Origin: Streptomyces cellostaticus
GTDB lineage: Bacteria; Actinomycetota; Actinomycetes; Streptomycetales; Streptomycetaceae
NCBI RefSeq assembly: GCF_023630175.1
Contig: NZ_JALLIN010000045.1
Location: 1-59,155, forward strand
DNA length: 59,155 bases
Reading direction: 5' to 3'
The translations under genes and the position numbers were made by a program. Below the pieces are notes generated by a model. It worked only from the letters and a program-made list of their open reading frames with translations, was not told where the DNA came from and made no database searches. Of this stretch, positions 8,229-18,382 are shown in pieces (position 1 is the stretch's first letter; every line of letters begins with the position of its first letter).

Positions 8229-8912
8229 GTGAGGACGAGCGGCGACGGCGCGGCTGGGGGTGCCCCCGGACGCGGTTTCGGGGAGAGCGGTCCGTACCCT
8301 CCCCAGAGTTCCCAGCCGCGTTCCGGCGGGCGGTACGCATATCCCGGCGGCGCGGTCGACCCCGCCCCACAGCGGCCGGCGGCGGTGCCGAACGGCGGAG
8401 GGGTGGCGTCCATGGCGTCCGAGGAGATCGGTTACCGGGGTCCCACGGCCTGCGCGGCCGCCGGCATCACCTACCGGCAACTGGACTACTGGGCCCGCAC
8501 CGGACTGGTGGAGCCGAGCGTGCGGGCCGCCTACGGGTCGGGCACCCAGCGCCTCTACAGCTTCCGGGACGTGGTCGTCCTGAAGATCGTCAAGCGGTTC
8601 CTGGACACCGGGGTCTCGCTGCAGAACATCCGCACGGCCGTGCAGCACCTCCGGGAACGCGGTTTCCAGGACCTGGAGCGCATGACGCTCATGAGCGACG
8701 GTGCCACGGTGTACGAGTGCACCTCGCCGGACGAGGTGCACGCCCTGCTCCAGGGCGGCCAGGGCGTCTTCGGGATCGCCGTCGGCGTGGTCTGGCGGGA
8801 CGTGGAGAGCGCGCTCTCCCAACTGCACGGGGAGCGGGTCGACACGGGGGAGACCCTGGTCGGGCACAACCCGGCGGACGAGCTGGCGCGGCGACGCAAC
8901 CGGGCCGTGTGA
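8229..8912 (+). CDS. MerR-family regulator (Rv1830/ResR-like)
   Basis: A 227-residue regulator. The first ~65 residues are a disordered Gly/Pro-rich tail. A MerR winged helix follows (IGYRGPTACAAAGITYRQLD, then YWARTGLVEPS and LYSFRDVVVLKIVKRFL) and a dimerisation helix with a C-terminal domain complete it. It matches the position and family of M. tuberculosis Rv1830 (ResR), which influences growth and antibiotic recovery. It has its own promoter (8169-8197) and a ribosome binding site, so it is regulated apart from ftsR. The targets in this organism are unknown. Confidence 0.85.
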   Translation: MRTSGDGAAGGAPGRGFGESGPYPPQSSQPRSGGRYAYPGGAVDPAPQRPAAVPNGGGVASMASEEIGYRGPTACAAAGITYRQLDYWARTGLVEPSVRAAYGSGTQRLYSFRDVVVLKIVKRFLDTGVSLQNIRTAVQHLRERGFQDLERMTLMSDGATVYECTSPDEVHALLQGGQGVFGIAVGVVWRDVESALSQLHGERVDTGETLVGHNPADELARRRNRAV

Positions 8913-8971
8913 CCGCGCCCCACTGAGCCCCACCGCACCGGCGGACCGCCGCCCACGCCGTGACCCGCGCG

Positions 8972-8994
8972 TTGTCAGTGGTGTGGTGCAGCAT
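8972..8994 (+). promoter_or_regulatory. RecA-NDp/PafBC-type DNA-damage promoter of dinB
   Basis: TTGTCAGTG (8972-8980), 8 nt, then CAGCAT (8989-8994) fits the TTGTCRGTG-N8-TAnnnT architecture of the mycobacterial RecA-independent damage promoter, with one -10 mismatch. The GTG at 9002 follows 7 nt later, so the mRNA is probably leaderless. Confidence 0.65.
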
Positions 8995-9001
8995 CGGAGA
9001 T

Positions 9002-10411
9002 GTGAGAAACGCGCCCACGATCCTGCATCTCGACATGGATGCCTTCTACGCGTCGGTGGAGCAGGCGTCCAAGCCGAGCCTGCGGGGCAGGGCCGTGATC
9101 GTGGGCGGCCTCGGACCGCGCGGCGTGGTGGCCACCGCCTCGTACGAGGCCCGGGTGTTCGGGGTGCACTCGGCGATGCCGATGGCCCAGGCGCGCCGGC
9201 TGGCACCGAACGCCGCGTACCTGGTGCCGCGCTTCGGTCTCTACCGGTCCGTGAGCGAGCAGGTGATGGCGCTGCTGCGCGAGCTGTCACCGTTGGTCGA
9301 GCCGCTGAGCCTGGACGAGGCGTTCGTCGACCTGGAGGCCCGGGGGGCGGCCCGGGACGCGGATTCGGCGCGCCGGGTGGGGGTGAGGCTGCGCGCCGAC
9401 ATCCGGGCGGTCACCGGGCTCACCGGGTCGGTGGGACTCGCCGCGTCCAAGATGCTCGCGAAGATCGCCTCGGAGGAGGCGAAGCCCGACGGACTCTTCC
9501 TGGTCGAACCCGGCACCGAGCGCTCGCTGCTGGGGCCGATGCCGGTGCGGACCCTGCCCGGGGTGGGGCCGGCCACCGGGGACCATCTGCGGCGGGCGGG
9601 GATCACGACGGTCGAGGAACTGGCCGAGGCCGGCGAGGACGAACTGGTACGGCTGCTCGGCAAGGCGCACGGGCACGCGCTGCACGCGATGGCGCTGGCG
9701 CGCGACGACCGGCCCGTGGTCTCCGAGCGGGAGGCCAAGTCGGTGTCGGTCGAGGACACCTACGACGTGGACATCCACGATCGGCTGCGGGTCGGTCTCG
9801 AGGTCCGGCGACTGGCCGACCGGTGCGTGGGCAGGCTGCGGGGGGCCGGGCTGTCGGGGCGGACCATCGTGCTGAAGGTCCGCAGGTACGACTTCTCCAC
9901 GCTGACCAGGTCCGAGACGCTCAGGGGGCCCACGGACGATCCCGCGGTGATCCGGGAGGCGGCCGGGCGGCTGCTGGACTCCGTGGACACCACGGGCGGG
10001 GTGCGGCTGCTCGGTGTGGGCGTCACCGGGCTCGCGGACTACACCCAGGAGGACCTGTTCGCCCAGGCGGCGCAGTCCCCCGAGACGGTACCGGTGCCGC
10101 AGGAGGGCGTGGCCGAGACCGTTCCGGAGCCGGATGAGCCCGGCGGGCGGCAGTGGCGTGCCGGGCAGGACGTGCGGCACGAGGCGTGGGGCCACGGCTG
10201 GGTGCAGGGCAGTGGCCTGGGCCGGGTGACCGTGCGCTTCGAGACACCTCGGTCGCGGCCGGGGCGGGTACGGACGTTCGGCGTCGAGGACCCCGCGCTG
10301 GCGCCGGCCGACCCGCTGCCGCTGGTGCAGGATCCGGATCCGCCGGGGCGGGCGCCGCGGGCGGATCCGCCGCCGAGGGCGCCCGGTGGTGGCGTCGACG
10401 CCGATCGGTAG
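9002..10411 (+). CDS. dinB: DNA polymerase IV (Y-family translesion polymerase)
   Basis: A 469-residue Y-family polymerase that copies past DNA lesions. Catalytic residues sit in LDMDAFY (Asp11) and SLDEAFVD (Asp105, Glu106). The thumb helix-hairpin-helix reads TLPGVGPATGDHL, and a little-finger domain follows. A candidate beta-clamp motif, QEDLF, is at 349-353 and is followed by a ~115-residue Pro-rich tail that exceeds the usual DinB length. I placed the start at GTG 9002: an in-frame GTG at 8960 lies upstream of the damage-type promoter, and the -10 is 7 nt before 9002. The gene ends opposite the convergent PRC-barrel gene, with a hairpin between them. Confidence 0.92.
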   Translation: MRNAPTILHLDMDAFYASVEQASKPSLRGRAVIVGGLGPRGVVATASYEARVFGVHSAMPMAQARRLAPNAAYLVPRFGLYRSVSEQVMALLRELSPLVEPLSLDEAFVDLEARGAARDADSARRVGVRLRADIRAVTGLTGSVGLAASKMLAKIASEEAKPDGLFLVEPGTERSLLGPMPVRTLPGVGPATGDHLRRAGITTVEELAEAGEDELVRLLGKAHGHALHAMALARDDRPVVSEREAKSVSVEDTYDVDIHDRLRVGLEVRRLADRCVGRLRGAGLSGRTIVLKVRRYDFSTLTRSETLRGPTDDPAVIREAAGRLLDSVDTTGGVRLLGVGVTGLADYTQEDLFAQAAQSPETVPVPQEGVAETVPEPDEPGGRQWRAGQDVRHEAWGHGWVQGSGLGRVTVRFETPRSRPGRVRTFGVEDPALAPADPLPLVQDPDPPGRAPRADPPPRAPGGGVDADR

Positions 10412-10424
10412 CGGACGCCCGCGA

Positions 10425-10449
10425 TCCGCCGGATGCGGGCTCCGGCGGA
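10425..10449. terminator. Bidirectional hairpin between convergent dinB and the PRC-barrel gene
   Basis: TCCGCCGG (10425-10432) pairs with CCGGCGGA (10442-10449) across a 9-nt loop, in the 87-bp gap between the two stop codons. Confidence 0.55.
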
Positions 10450-10498
10450 GCTCCCGAGGTTGTCCCGCCCTCCGGCGCGGCCGCCCGCGGAAGTGGGC

Positions 10499-10870
10499 TC
10501 AGGGCTCCTCCGTACCCGCCAGCTTGCCGAAGTCGTGGTCCGCGAGCGGGGCGGGCGCCGCCACGTCCAGGCCGTAGTGGTGGTAGAGCTGGAGCTCCTG
10601 TTCGGGGGAGAGGTGGCGGCCCACACCGAAGTCGGGTGCGTCCTTGATGAGCGCGCGGTCGAAGGGGACCCGCAGGGCGCCCTCGACGATCTCGCTGGGC
10701 TCCAGGGGGACGAACGCGTCCCGGGAGAACAGACCGGTGCGTATGGCCGCCCACTCCGGCACCCCGGTGGCGTCGTCGAGGTACACCTCGTCGATGGTGC
10801 CGATCTTGGTGCCGGTGCGGTCGAACGCCTTGCGGCCGATCAGGTTGCGCGGATCGATGTCGGTCTGCAC
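10499..10870 (-). CDS. PRC-barrel domain protein
   Basis: A 123-residue soluble protein. Residues ~5-75 form a PRC-barrel (NLIGRKAFDRTGTKIGTIDE, then DDATGVPEWAAIRTGLF), followed by a short helical tail that contains SPEQELQLYHHYG. PRC-barrels occur in photosynthetic reaction centres and RimM and bind partners. In Streptomyces such genes are small, abundant and often stress-related, with no proven role. The GTG at 10870 has GGAGGGAG at the right distance; an upstream in-frame ATG lacks one. It is divergent from gcvP across the riboswitch region. Confidence 0.8.
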   Translation of the reverse strand: MQTDIDPRNLIGRKAFDRTGTKIGTIDEVYLDDATGVPEWAAIRTGLFSRDAFVPLEPSEIVEGALRVPFDRALIKDAPDFGVGRHLSPEQELQLYHHYGLDVAAPAPLADHDFGKLAGTEEP

Positions 10871-10997
10871 GGTCGCTCTCCCTCCACTTGGTCGCAACTC
10901 ATCCGTAAGCACTACGAAAGAGCACAATCAGGGAGGCGGCCACTCGAAGGCCCGGCCGTTGACCTCGCTGGTACGCTGACAGCGGCTGCTGACCCCG

Positions 10998-11195
10998 TGC
11001 GGGAGAGTCCTCCGACCACCCTCGGAGGCGCCGAAGGAGCAAATCCTCCCCGGAATCTCTCAGGCCCACGTACCGCACGGACGAGGTCACTCTGGAAAGC
11101 AGGGCGGATGTCGACGGCGTCCACCCTCACCGACGGTGAAAGCCGGCGCCCCCGGGCCGCCGGTGAAGCTCTCAGGTCGAGATGACAGAGGGGGA
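10998..11195 (+). promoter_or_regulatory. Tandem glycine riboswitch controlling gcvP
   Basis: Two glycine aptamers lie in series. The first starts at GCGGGAGAGTCC (~11000) and contains CGCCGAAGGAGCAAATCCTC and the closing TCTCAGGC. The second starts at ACTCTGGAAAGC (~11089) and contains GGTGAAAGCC and the closing CTCTCAGG, ending near GACAGAGGGGG (11184-11194). This is the classic actinobacterial layout ahead of glycine cleavage genes. Glycine binding is expected to switch on gcvP. The 3' switch lies in the 65 nt before the ribosome binding site at 11246-11252. Confidence 0.95.
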
Positions 11196-11259
11196 GGCCG
11201 TCGGGGTATCCGTACCGGGGTGCCCCTCGAAGGTCGCGTCAGACCAGGAGGCCTCCGCA

Positions 11260-14145
<2,886 letters not shown>

Positions 14146-14154
14146 GCGCGTCGT

Positions 14155-14195
14155 ACGGGTGAGCCCCGCCCGCAAGCCGGGCGGGGCTCACCCGT
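14155..14195. terminator. Bidirectional hairpin terminator between gcvP and the molbindin gene
   Basis: An 18-bp perfect stem (14155-14172 with 14178-14195) and a 5-nt loop lie between two convergent stop codons, 10 nt after the gcvP stop. Confidence 0.88.
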
Positions 14196-14203
14196 CCTGG
14201 TGC

Positions 14204-14623
14204 TCAGGCCACGGCGAGCGACACCTCGGTCGCCTTGATCAGGGCGACCACGTCGGAGCCGACGAAGAGGCCCAGGTCCTCGGCCGCGTCCCTGGTGATC
14301 ACGGCGGTCAGTTCGCCGCCGGGCACGGAGATCTTCACGGAGGCCATGACCGCGCCCCGGGTGAGCCGGGTGATCGCACCGGGCAGCCGGTTGCGGATGG
14401 ACAGGCCCTCGAGCCTGCTCGTCGCCAGCGAGACCTCGGTGGACTTCACCAGGGCGCGGACGGCGGTGCCGGGAGCGAGGCCGAGCTGCCCGGCGGCCTC
14501 CTGGGTGATGGCGGCGGTCAGCTCCTGGCCGCCGTCCAGCCGCACCTTGACGATCGCCATGACCTCGCCCGGGTGGACCTCGGTCACGTTGCCGGGGAGC
14601 TGGTTGCGGATGCTCAGTGTCAT
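14204..14623 (-). CDS. Two-domain molybdenum-pterin binding protein (molbindin, tandem Mop/TOBE)
   Basis: A 139-residue protein made of two Mop domains in tandem. Each begins LSIRNxLPG (residues ~4 and ~72) and ends VALIKATEVSLA or RALVKSTEVSLA. Molbindins bind molybdate or tungstate oligomerically and act as intracellular storage or buffer. The gene follows modC by 28 nt on the same strand and is the last gene of the molybdate module. ATG 14623 is preferred over GTG 14629, which would add two residues. Confidence 0.9.
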   Translation of the reverse strand: MTLSIRNQLPGNVTEVHPGEVMAIVKVRLDGGQELTAAITQEAAGQLGLAPGTAVRALVKSTEVSLATSRLEGLSIRNRLPGAITRLTRGAVMASVKISVPGGELTAVITRDAAEDLGLFVGSDVVALIKATEVSLAVA

Positions 14624-14651
14624 GAGCACCCACCGTAGAGCGCCCGCCCGG

Positions 14652-15845
14652 TCAGGCCGGGTATGCGTGGGTCTGCGTCGCCTTCACTGTCGCCCAGACC
14701 GATGCACCCGGATGCAGGCCGAGCTCGGCGGCGGCCACGGTGGTGAGGTCGGCGGCGAGGGGGAGTTCGCCGGTGAGGTCGGCGCGGATCTGGTCACCGT
14801 GGGTCTCCAGGCCCGCCACCTCGCAGCGCCACAGGTTGCGGGCGCTGGCACCGGTGGGCCGGTCCCGGAAGAGGGTGACGGCGGCCGGCGGGAAGGCCAC
14901 GAAGACAGGGCCGGACAGGTCCTCCGTGGTCGTCACCGAGGGGCCCGCGTCCAGCCGTACGGTGTGTCCCCCGGCCTGTCCGCGGTAGAGGTTGAGACCG
15001 ACGAGCCGGGCGATGTAGTCGGTGCGCGGCCGGCGGGCGATCTCCGCGGGGGTGCCCTGCTGAACGACGTGGCCGTGCTCGACGACCACCAGCCGGTCCG
15101 CGAGCACCATGGCGTCCAGCGGGTCGTGCGTGACCAGCACGGCGACCGCCTCGAACTCGGCCAGGTGGCGGCGGAGCCGGGCCCGGACCTCCAGCCGGGT
15201 GCGGGCGTCCAGCGCGGCGAGTGGTTCGTCCAGGAGCAGCAGCCGGGGCCGGGTGGCCAGGGCGCGGGCCAGCGCGACGCGCTGGGCCTGGCCGCCGGAC
15301 AGGCGGCGGGGCTTGGTCCCGGCGTGCCCGGCGAGCCCCATGTGCTCCAGCCAGGCCGCCGCCTGCGCACGCGCCTCGGCCTTGCCGGCGCCTCGGCAGC
15401 GGGGCCCGAACGCCACGTTGTCGAGGGCGGACAGGTGCGGGAAGAGCAGATAGTCCTGGAAGACGACGCCGACCGGGCGGGACTCGGGCGGGGTGTGCTC
15501 CAGCGAGGCGCCGTCCAGTCGCAGATGGCCGCCGGTGAGCGGGAGCAGCCCGGCGAGGGCGCGCAGGGCGGTGGTCTTGCCCGCGCCGTTCGGACCCAGC
15601 AGCGCGATGACCTCGCCGGGGGCCGCGGCCAGCGCCACGTCGAGCCGGAAGTCCCCCCGGCCCACGATGAGCCGGGCGTCGAGTCCCTGCTCGCCGACGG
15701 TCTTCGGGCCGGTTCCGACCGGTGCGCCGCTCCCGGCCACGGGGGCCCGGCCCGCCGCGGCCACCCGCGCGGGGCCGGCCCCCGTGACCACCTCGCCCTC
15801 CACGCGCGCCCCGCCCGCCTTCCGCATCCGGTCCCGCCTCGTCAT
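14652..15845 (-). CDS. modC: Molybdate ABC transporter ATP-binding protein
   Basis: A 397-residue ATPase. Walker A GPNGAGKT is at ~84-91, the Q-loop is in VVFQDYLLFPHLSA, the ABC signature LSGGQ is at 182-186, and Walker B LLLLDE is at 202-207. A C-terminal Mop/TOBE domain (VWATVKATQTHAYPA end) is typical of ModC. The first ~50 residues are Ala/Gly-rich and not part of the family core, so the true start may be downstream (for example in the TVGEQGLDARLIV stretch). It powers molybdate uptake with ModB and ModA and starts 7 nt after the modB stop. Confidence 0.92.
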   Translation of the reverse strand: MTRRDRMRKAGGARVEGEVVTGAGPARVAAAGRAPVAGSGAPVGTGPKTVGEQGLDARLIVGRGDFRLDVALAAAPGEVIALLGPNGAGKTTALRALAGLLPLTGGHLRLDGASLEHTPPESRPVGVVFQDYLLFPHLSALDNVAFGPRCRGAGKAEARAQAAAWLEHMGLAGHAGTKPRRLSGGQAQRVALARALATRPRLLLLDEPLAALDARTRLEVRARLRRHLAEFEAVAVLVTHDPLDAMVLADRLVVVEHGHVVQQGTPAEIARRPRTDYIARLVGLNLYRGQAGGHTVRLDAGPSVTTTEDLSGPVFVAFPPAAVTLFRDRPTGASARNLWRCEVAGLETHGDQIRADLTGELPLAADLTTVAAAELGLHPGASVWATVKATQTHAYPA

Positions 15846-15852
15846 CGTGTCC

Positions 15853-16698
15853 TCATGTCCCCGTCAGCCATCGGTCGCGCAGCCCCGCCAGCACAGCGAT
15901 CGACACGGCCAGCAGGACCAGGCTCAGGGAGACGGCCGCCTCCGGGTCGTTCTGCAGGGCGAGGTAGACGGCCAGCGGCATGGTCCGGGTACGGCCGGGG
16001 AAGTTGCCCGCGAAGGTGATCGTCGCGCCGAACTCGCCGAGCGCGCGGGCCCACGCCAGGACCGCGCCCGCGGCGACACCGGGGGCGATCAGCGGCAGGG
16101 TGACCCGGCGGAACGCGGTGAACCGCGAGGCGCCGAGCGTGGTGGCCGCCTCCTCGAAACGCGGGTCGGCGGCGCGCAGGGTGCCCTCGACGCTGATGAC
16201 CAGGAACGGCATGGCCACGAAGGCCTCCGCGATCACCACCCCAGCGGTGGTGAAGGGCAGGGTGATCCCGAACCACGCGTCCAGCCACCTGCCGACGACG
16301 CCGTTGCGGCCGAGGGCCAGCAGCAGGGCCACGCCGCCCACCACCGGGGGCAGGACCAGCGGCAGGGTGACCAGGGCCCGTACGACACCGCGGCCGGGAA
16401 AGTCCGTGCGCGCCAGCAGCCAGGCCAGTGGCACGCCCAGCACCAGACTGACCCCGGTCGCCGCCGTGGCGGTGACCAGGGACAACCGGAGTGCCTGCCA
16501 CACCTCGACGCTGGTGAGCTGGTCGGGCAGGCTGCCCCAGGGGGCGCGGACGAGCAGTGCGAGGAGGGGCAGCAGCAGGAACACCAGGGCGGCGACGCCG
16601 GGCACCAGCAGAGGCAGCGGCGCCCCGCGTGCGCGTCGGCGCCGCGGCCCGTCCGTGCGTGGGCCGGCCGCGGCGCCGTACCTGCCGGGCGCGGTCAC
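15853..16698 (-). CDS. modB: Molybdate ABC transporter permease
   Basis: A 281-residue membrane protein with about six hydrophobic helices. The EAA coupling loop reads EEAATTLGASRFTAFRRVTL and contacts ModC. The GTG start overlaps the modA stop (GTGA), so translation is coupled. It is the channel through which molybdate delivered by ModA crosses the membrane. The N-terminus holds an Arg-rich cytoplasmic tail of ~28 residues. Confidence 0.93.
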   Translation of the reverse strand: MTAPGRYGAAAGPRTDGPRRRRARGAPLPLLVPGVAALVFLLLPLLALLVRAPWGSLPDQLTSVEVWQALRLSLVTATAATGVSLVLGVPLAWLLARTDFPGRGVVRALVTLPLVLPPVVGGVALLLALGRNGVVGRWLDAWFGITLPFTTAGVVIAEAFVAMPFLVISVEGTLRAADPRFEEAATTLGASRFTAFRRVTLPLIAPGVAAGAVLAWARALGEFGATITFAGNFPGRTRTMPLAVYLALQNDPEAAVSLSLVLLAVSIAVLAGLRDRWLTGT

Positions 16699-17519
16699 GG
16701 TTCGAGGAACCCGGCCCCGCCGAGGACACGCCGGCCCTCGGCGGAGCGCACCAGCGCGATGAACGCCTTGGCCGCCGGGGCGTTGCCCGCGTTCCTCAGC
16801 AGCGCGATCGGGTAGTCGTTGACGGCCTCGGCCGACTCGGGGAATTCCACGCCCTCCACCTTGTCACCCGCCGCCTTCACATCGGTCCTGTAGACCACGG
16901 CGGCGTCGGCCTCCTTCAGCTCCACCTTGGTCAGGGCGCTCTTGACGTCCTGCTCGTAGGAGACCGGGGTCAGCTCGACGCCAGCGGCGTCGAGGGCCTT
17001 CTGGGCGGCGGAGCCGCACGGCACCGTCCTGTCGCAGAGCACGACCTTGAGGCCGGATCCGGTGAGGTCCTTCAGGGAGGACACCTTGCCGGGGTTGCCG
17101 GGCAGGGTGGCGATCTCGAGCCGGTTGCGGACGAAGGTCTCCGGGGTGCCCACCGCCTCCTTCCGGTCCGTGACGACGGCCATGGTCCTCGTGCTGGCGG
17201 CGGCGAACACATCGGCCGGCGCACCGCTGGTGATGCTCGCGGCGAGCGTGTCGCTGCCGCCGAAGTTGAAGCCGACCGTGGTGCCGGGGTGCTGCTTCTC
17301 GAACTCCTCGCCGAGGGCCGTGAAGCTCTCCTTCAGGGAGGCCGCGGCGAACACGGTGACCGACCCGGACAGCTTCGCGGGCGCGGAGCCCGCGGTGTCC
17401 GAACCACCGGCGGACGCGCCGCCGGAGGAAGAGGAGCAGGCGCTCAGCGCCATCAGGGCGGCTGCTCCGGCACCGGCCAGCCGCAGCATCCGCCGGGTCC
17501 GGCGCATGGAACGGGTCAT
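16695..17519 (-). CDS. modA: Molybdate-binding lipoprotein
   Basis: A 274-residue extracytoplasmic solute-binding protein. The signal peptide carries a lipobox, LSAC, with the acylated cysteine at residue 28, then a Ser/Gly linker. The ModA-type core starts SVTVFAAASLKESFTALGEE, and the anion-binding serine is in the FAAASL segment. ATG 17519 is chosen; GTGs at 17522 and 17531 are in frame and would add one or four residues. It begins the modABC-molbindin operon. A -10-like TATCAT at 17591-17596 on this strand could be its promoter. Confidence 0.93.
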   Translation of the reverse strand: MTRSMRRTRRMLRLAGAGAAALMALSACSSSSGGASAGGSDTAGSAPAKLSGSVTVFAAASLKESFTALGEEFEKQHPGTTVGFNFGGSDTLAASITSGAPADVFAAASTRTMAVVTDRKEAVGTPETFVRNRLEIATLPGNPGKVSSLKDLTGSGLKVVLCDRTVPCGSAAQKALDAAGVELTPVSYEQDVKSALTKVELKEADAAVVYRTDVKAAGDKVEGVEFPESAEAVNDYPIALLRNAGNAPAAKAFIALVRSAEGRRVLGGAGFLEP

Positions 17520-17909
17520 CACGGATCTCACTCCCGGGTCCTAGGACGAGCTGTCGCACCCTGCCTCGGCCGCGTGTCGGCCGTGCGCCGATGATACTGC
17601 CGCATCTGCCAGGTGCGGGTCTGCTGTCACATCGCATGAGCAAGACGCTTTCGCCGGAGAGCTGGCATGTGCGTTTCTACGGCGGATGTGGCCGGTGCGG
17701 TCGTCAGGGAGGGGGACGGTCGCCGGTGACGCGCACGGATTCCGCCCCGAGGGCGCTGCGCCGCGCCCCCACCGGGCCCGGCCGTGCCGGATCCAGCGGC
17801 GTCCGGGCGATCCGGGTCGACGGGGGCTTCGGCACACCGGGGCCCGGCCCCGGCCGGTCGCGCCCGCTTCGGGTGAACGGGAGGGGCCGGACGCGCGCGG
17901 TGGCGCCGG
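17520..17909. other. 390-bp gap upstream of modA
   Basis: It separates modA from the HTH-Mop regulator gene on the same strand. A TATCAT -10-like hexamer on the minus strand at 17591-17596 is the best modA promoter candidate, with no convincing -35. The rest (17690-17905) is G/C-rich, and I found no gene, riboswitch or hairpin in it. No MoCo-riboswitch-like fold was recognised by eye. Confidence 0.4.
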
Positions 17910-18305
17910 TCAGACCCGGTCGATGTGCACGTTGGTGGACTTCACCCGGGCGGTGGCCTCCACGCCGACCTCCAGGCCCAGTTCCTCCACGGCCTCCCGG
18001 GTCAGCAGCGACACCAGCCGGTGCGGTCCCGCCTGGATCTCCACCTGGGCGGCGACGTCGCCGAGCTTGATCGCGGTGACGATGCCGGGGAAGGCGTTGC
18101 GGGCGGAGGTGTAGGGCGCCTCCTCCTCGCCGCCCCCCGAACCGGCCAGTTCGACCGAGAACGCGGCGAGGTCCTTGCCGTCGACGAGCCGCCGACCGGC
18201 CTCGTCGCGGTGGGTCGCCACCCGGCCGGCGTCCGCCCAGCGACGGGCGGTGTCCGGGCTCACGCCGAGCAGCCGCGCGGCCTGGCCGATGGTGTAGGAC
18301 TGCAT
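17910..18305 (-). CDS. HTH regulator with C-terminal Mop domain
   Basis: A 131-residue protein. Residues 1-50 form an excisionase/MerR-like helix-turn-helix (YTIGQAARLLGVSPDTARRW), ending in a DAGRRLVDGKDLAAF segment. A ~15-residue Gly/Glu linker follows, then a single Mop/TOBE molybdate-binding domain (ARNAFPGIVTAIKLGDVAA to ARVKSTNVHIDRV). It plausibly senses molybdate and controls the adjacent modABC genes, taking the place of ModE. On the minus strand TATCGT (18313-18318) lies 7 nt before the ATG at 18305, which suggests a leaderless mRNA. An in-frame GTG at 18314 is the alternative start. Confidence 0.85.
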   Translation of the reverse strand: MQSYTIGQAARLLGVSPDTARRWADAGRVATHRDEAGRRLVDGKDLAAFSVELAGSGGGEEEAPYTSARNAFPGIVTAIKLGDVAAQVEIQAGPHRLVSLLTREAVEELGLEVGVEATARVKSTNVHIDRV

Positions 18306-18382
18306 GCCGGTCACGATAGGGCCATCACCCGGGAGCCACGGTCACGGGGTCGCCCTCGGGTGCGCCGCCACATGGCCACCCC

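Noticed and set aside
8960..9001. Upstream GTG start for dinB
   Set aside because: It would place the start before the promoter element at 8972-8994, and the family start is near 9002.
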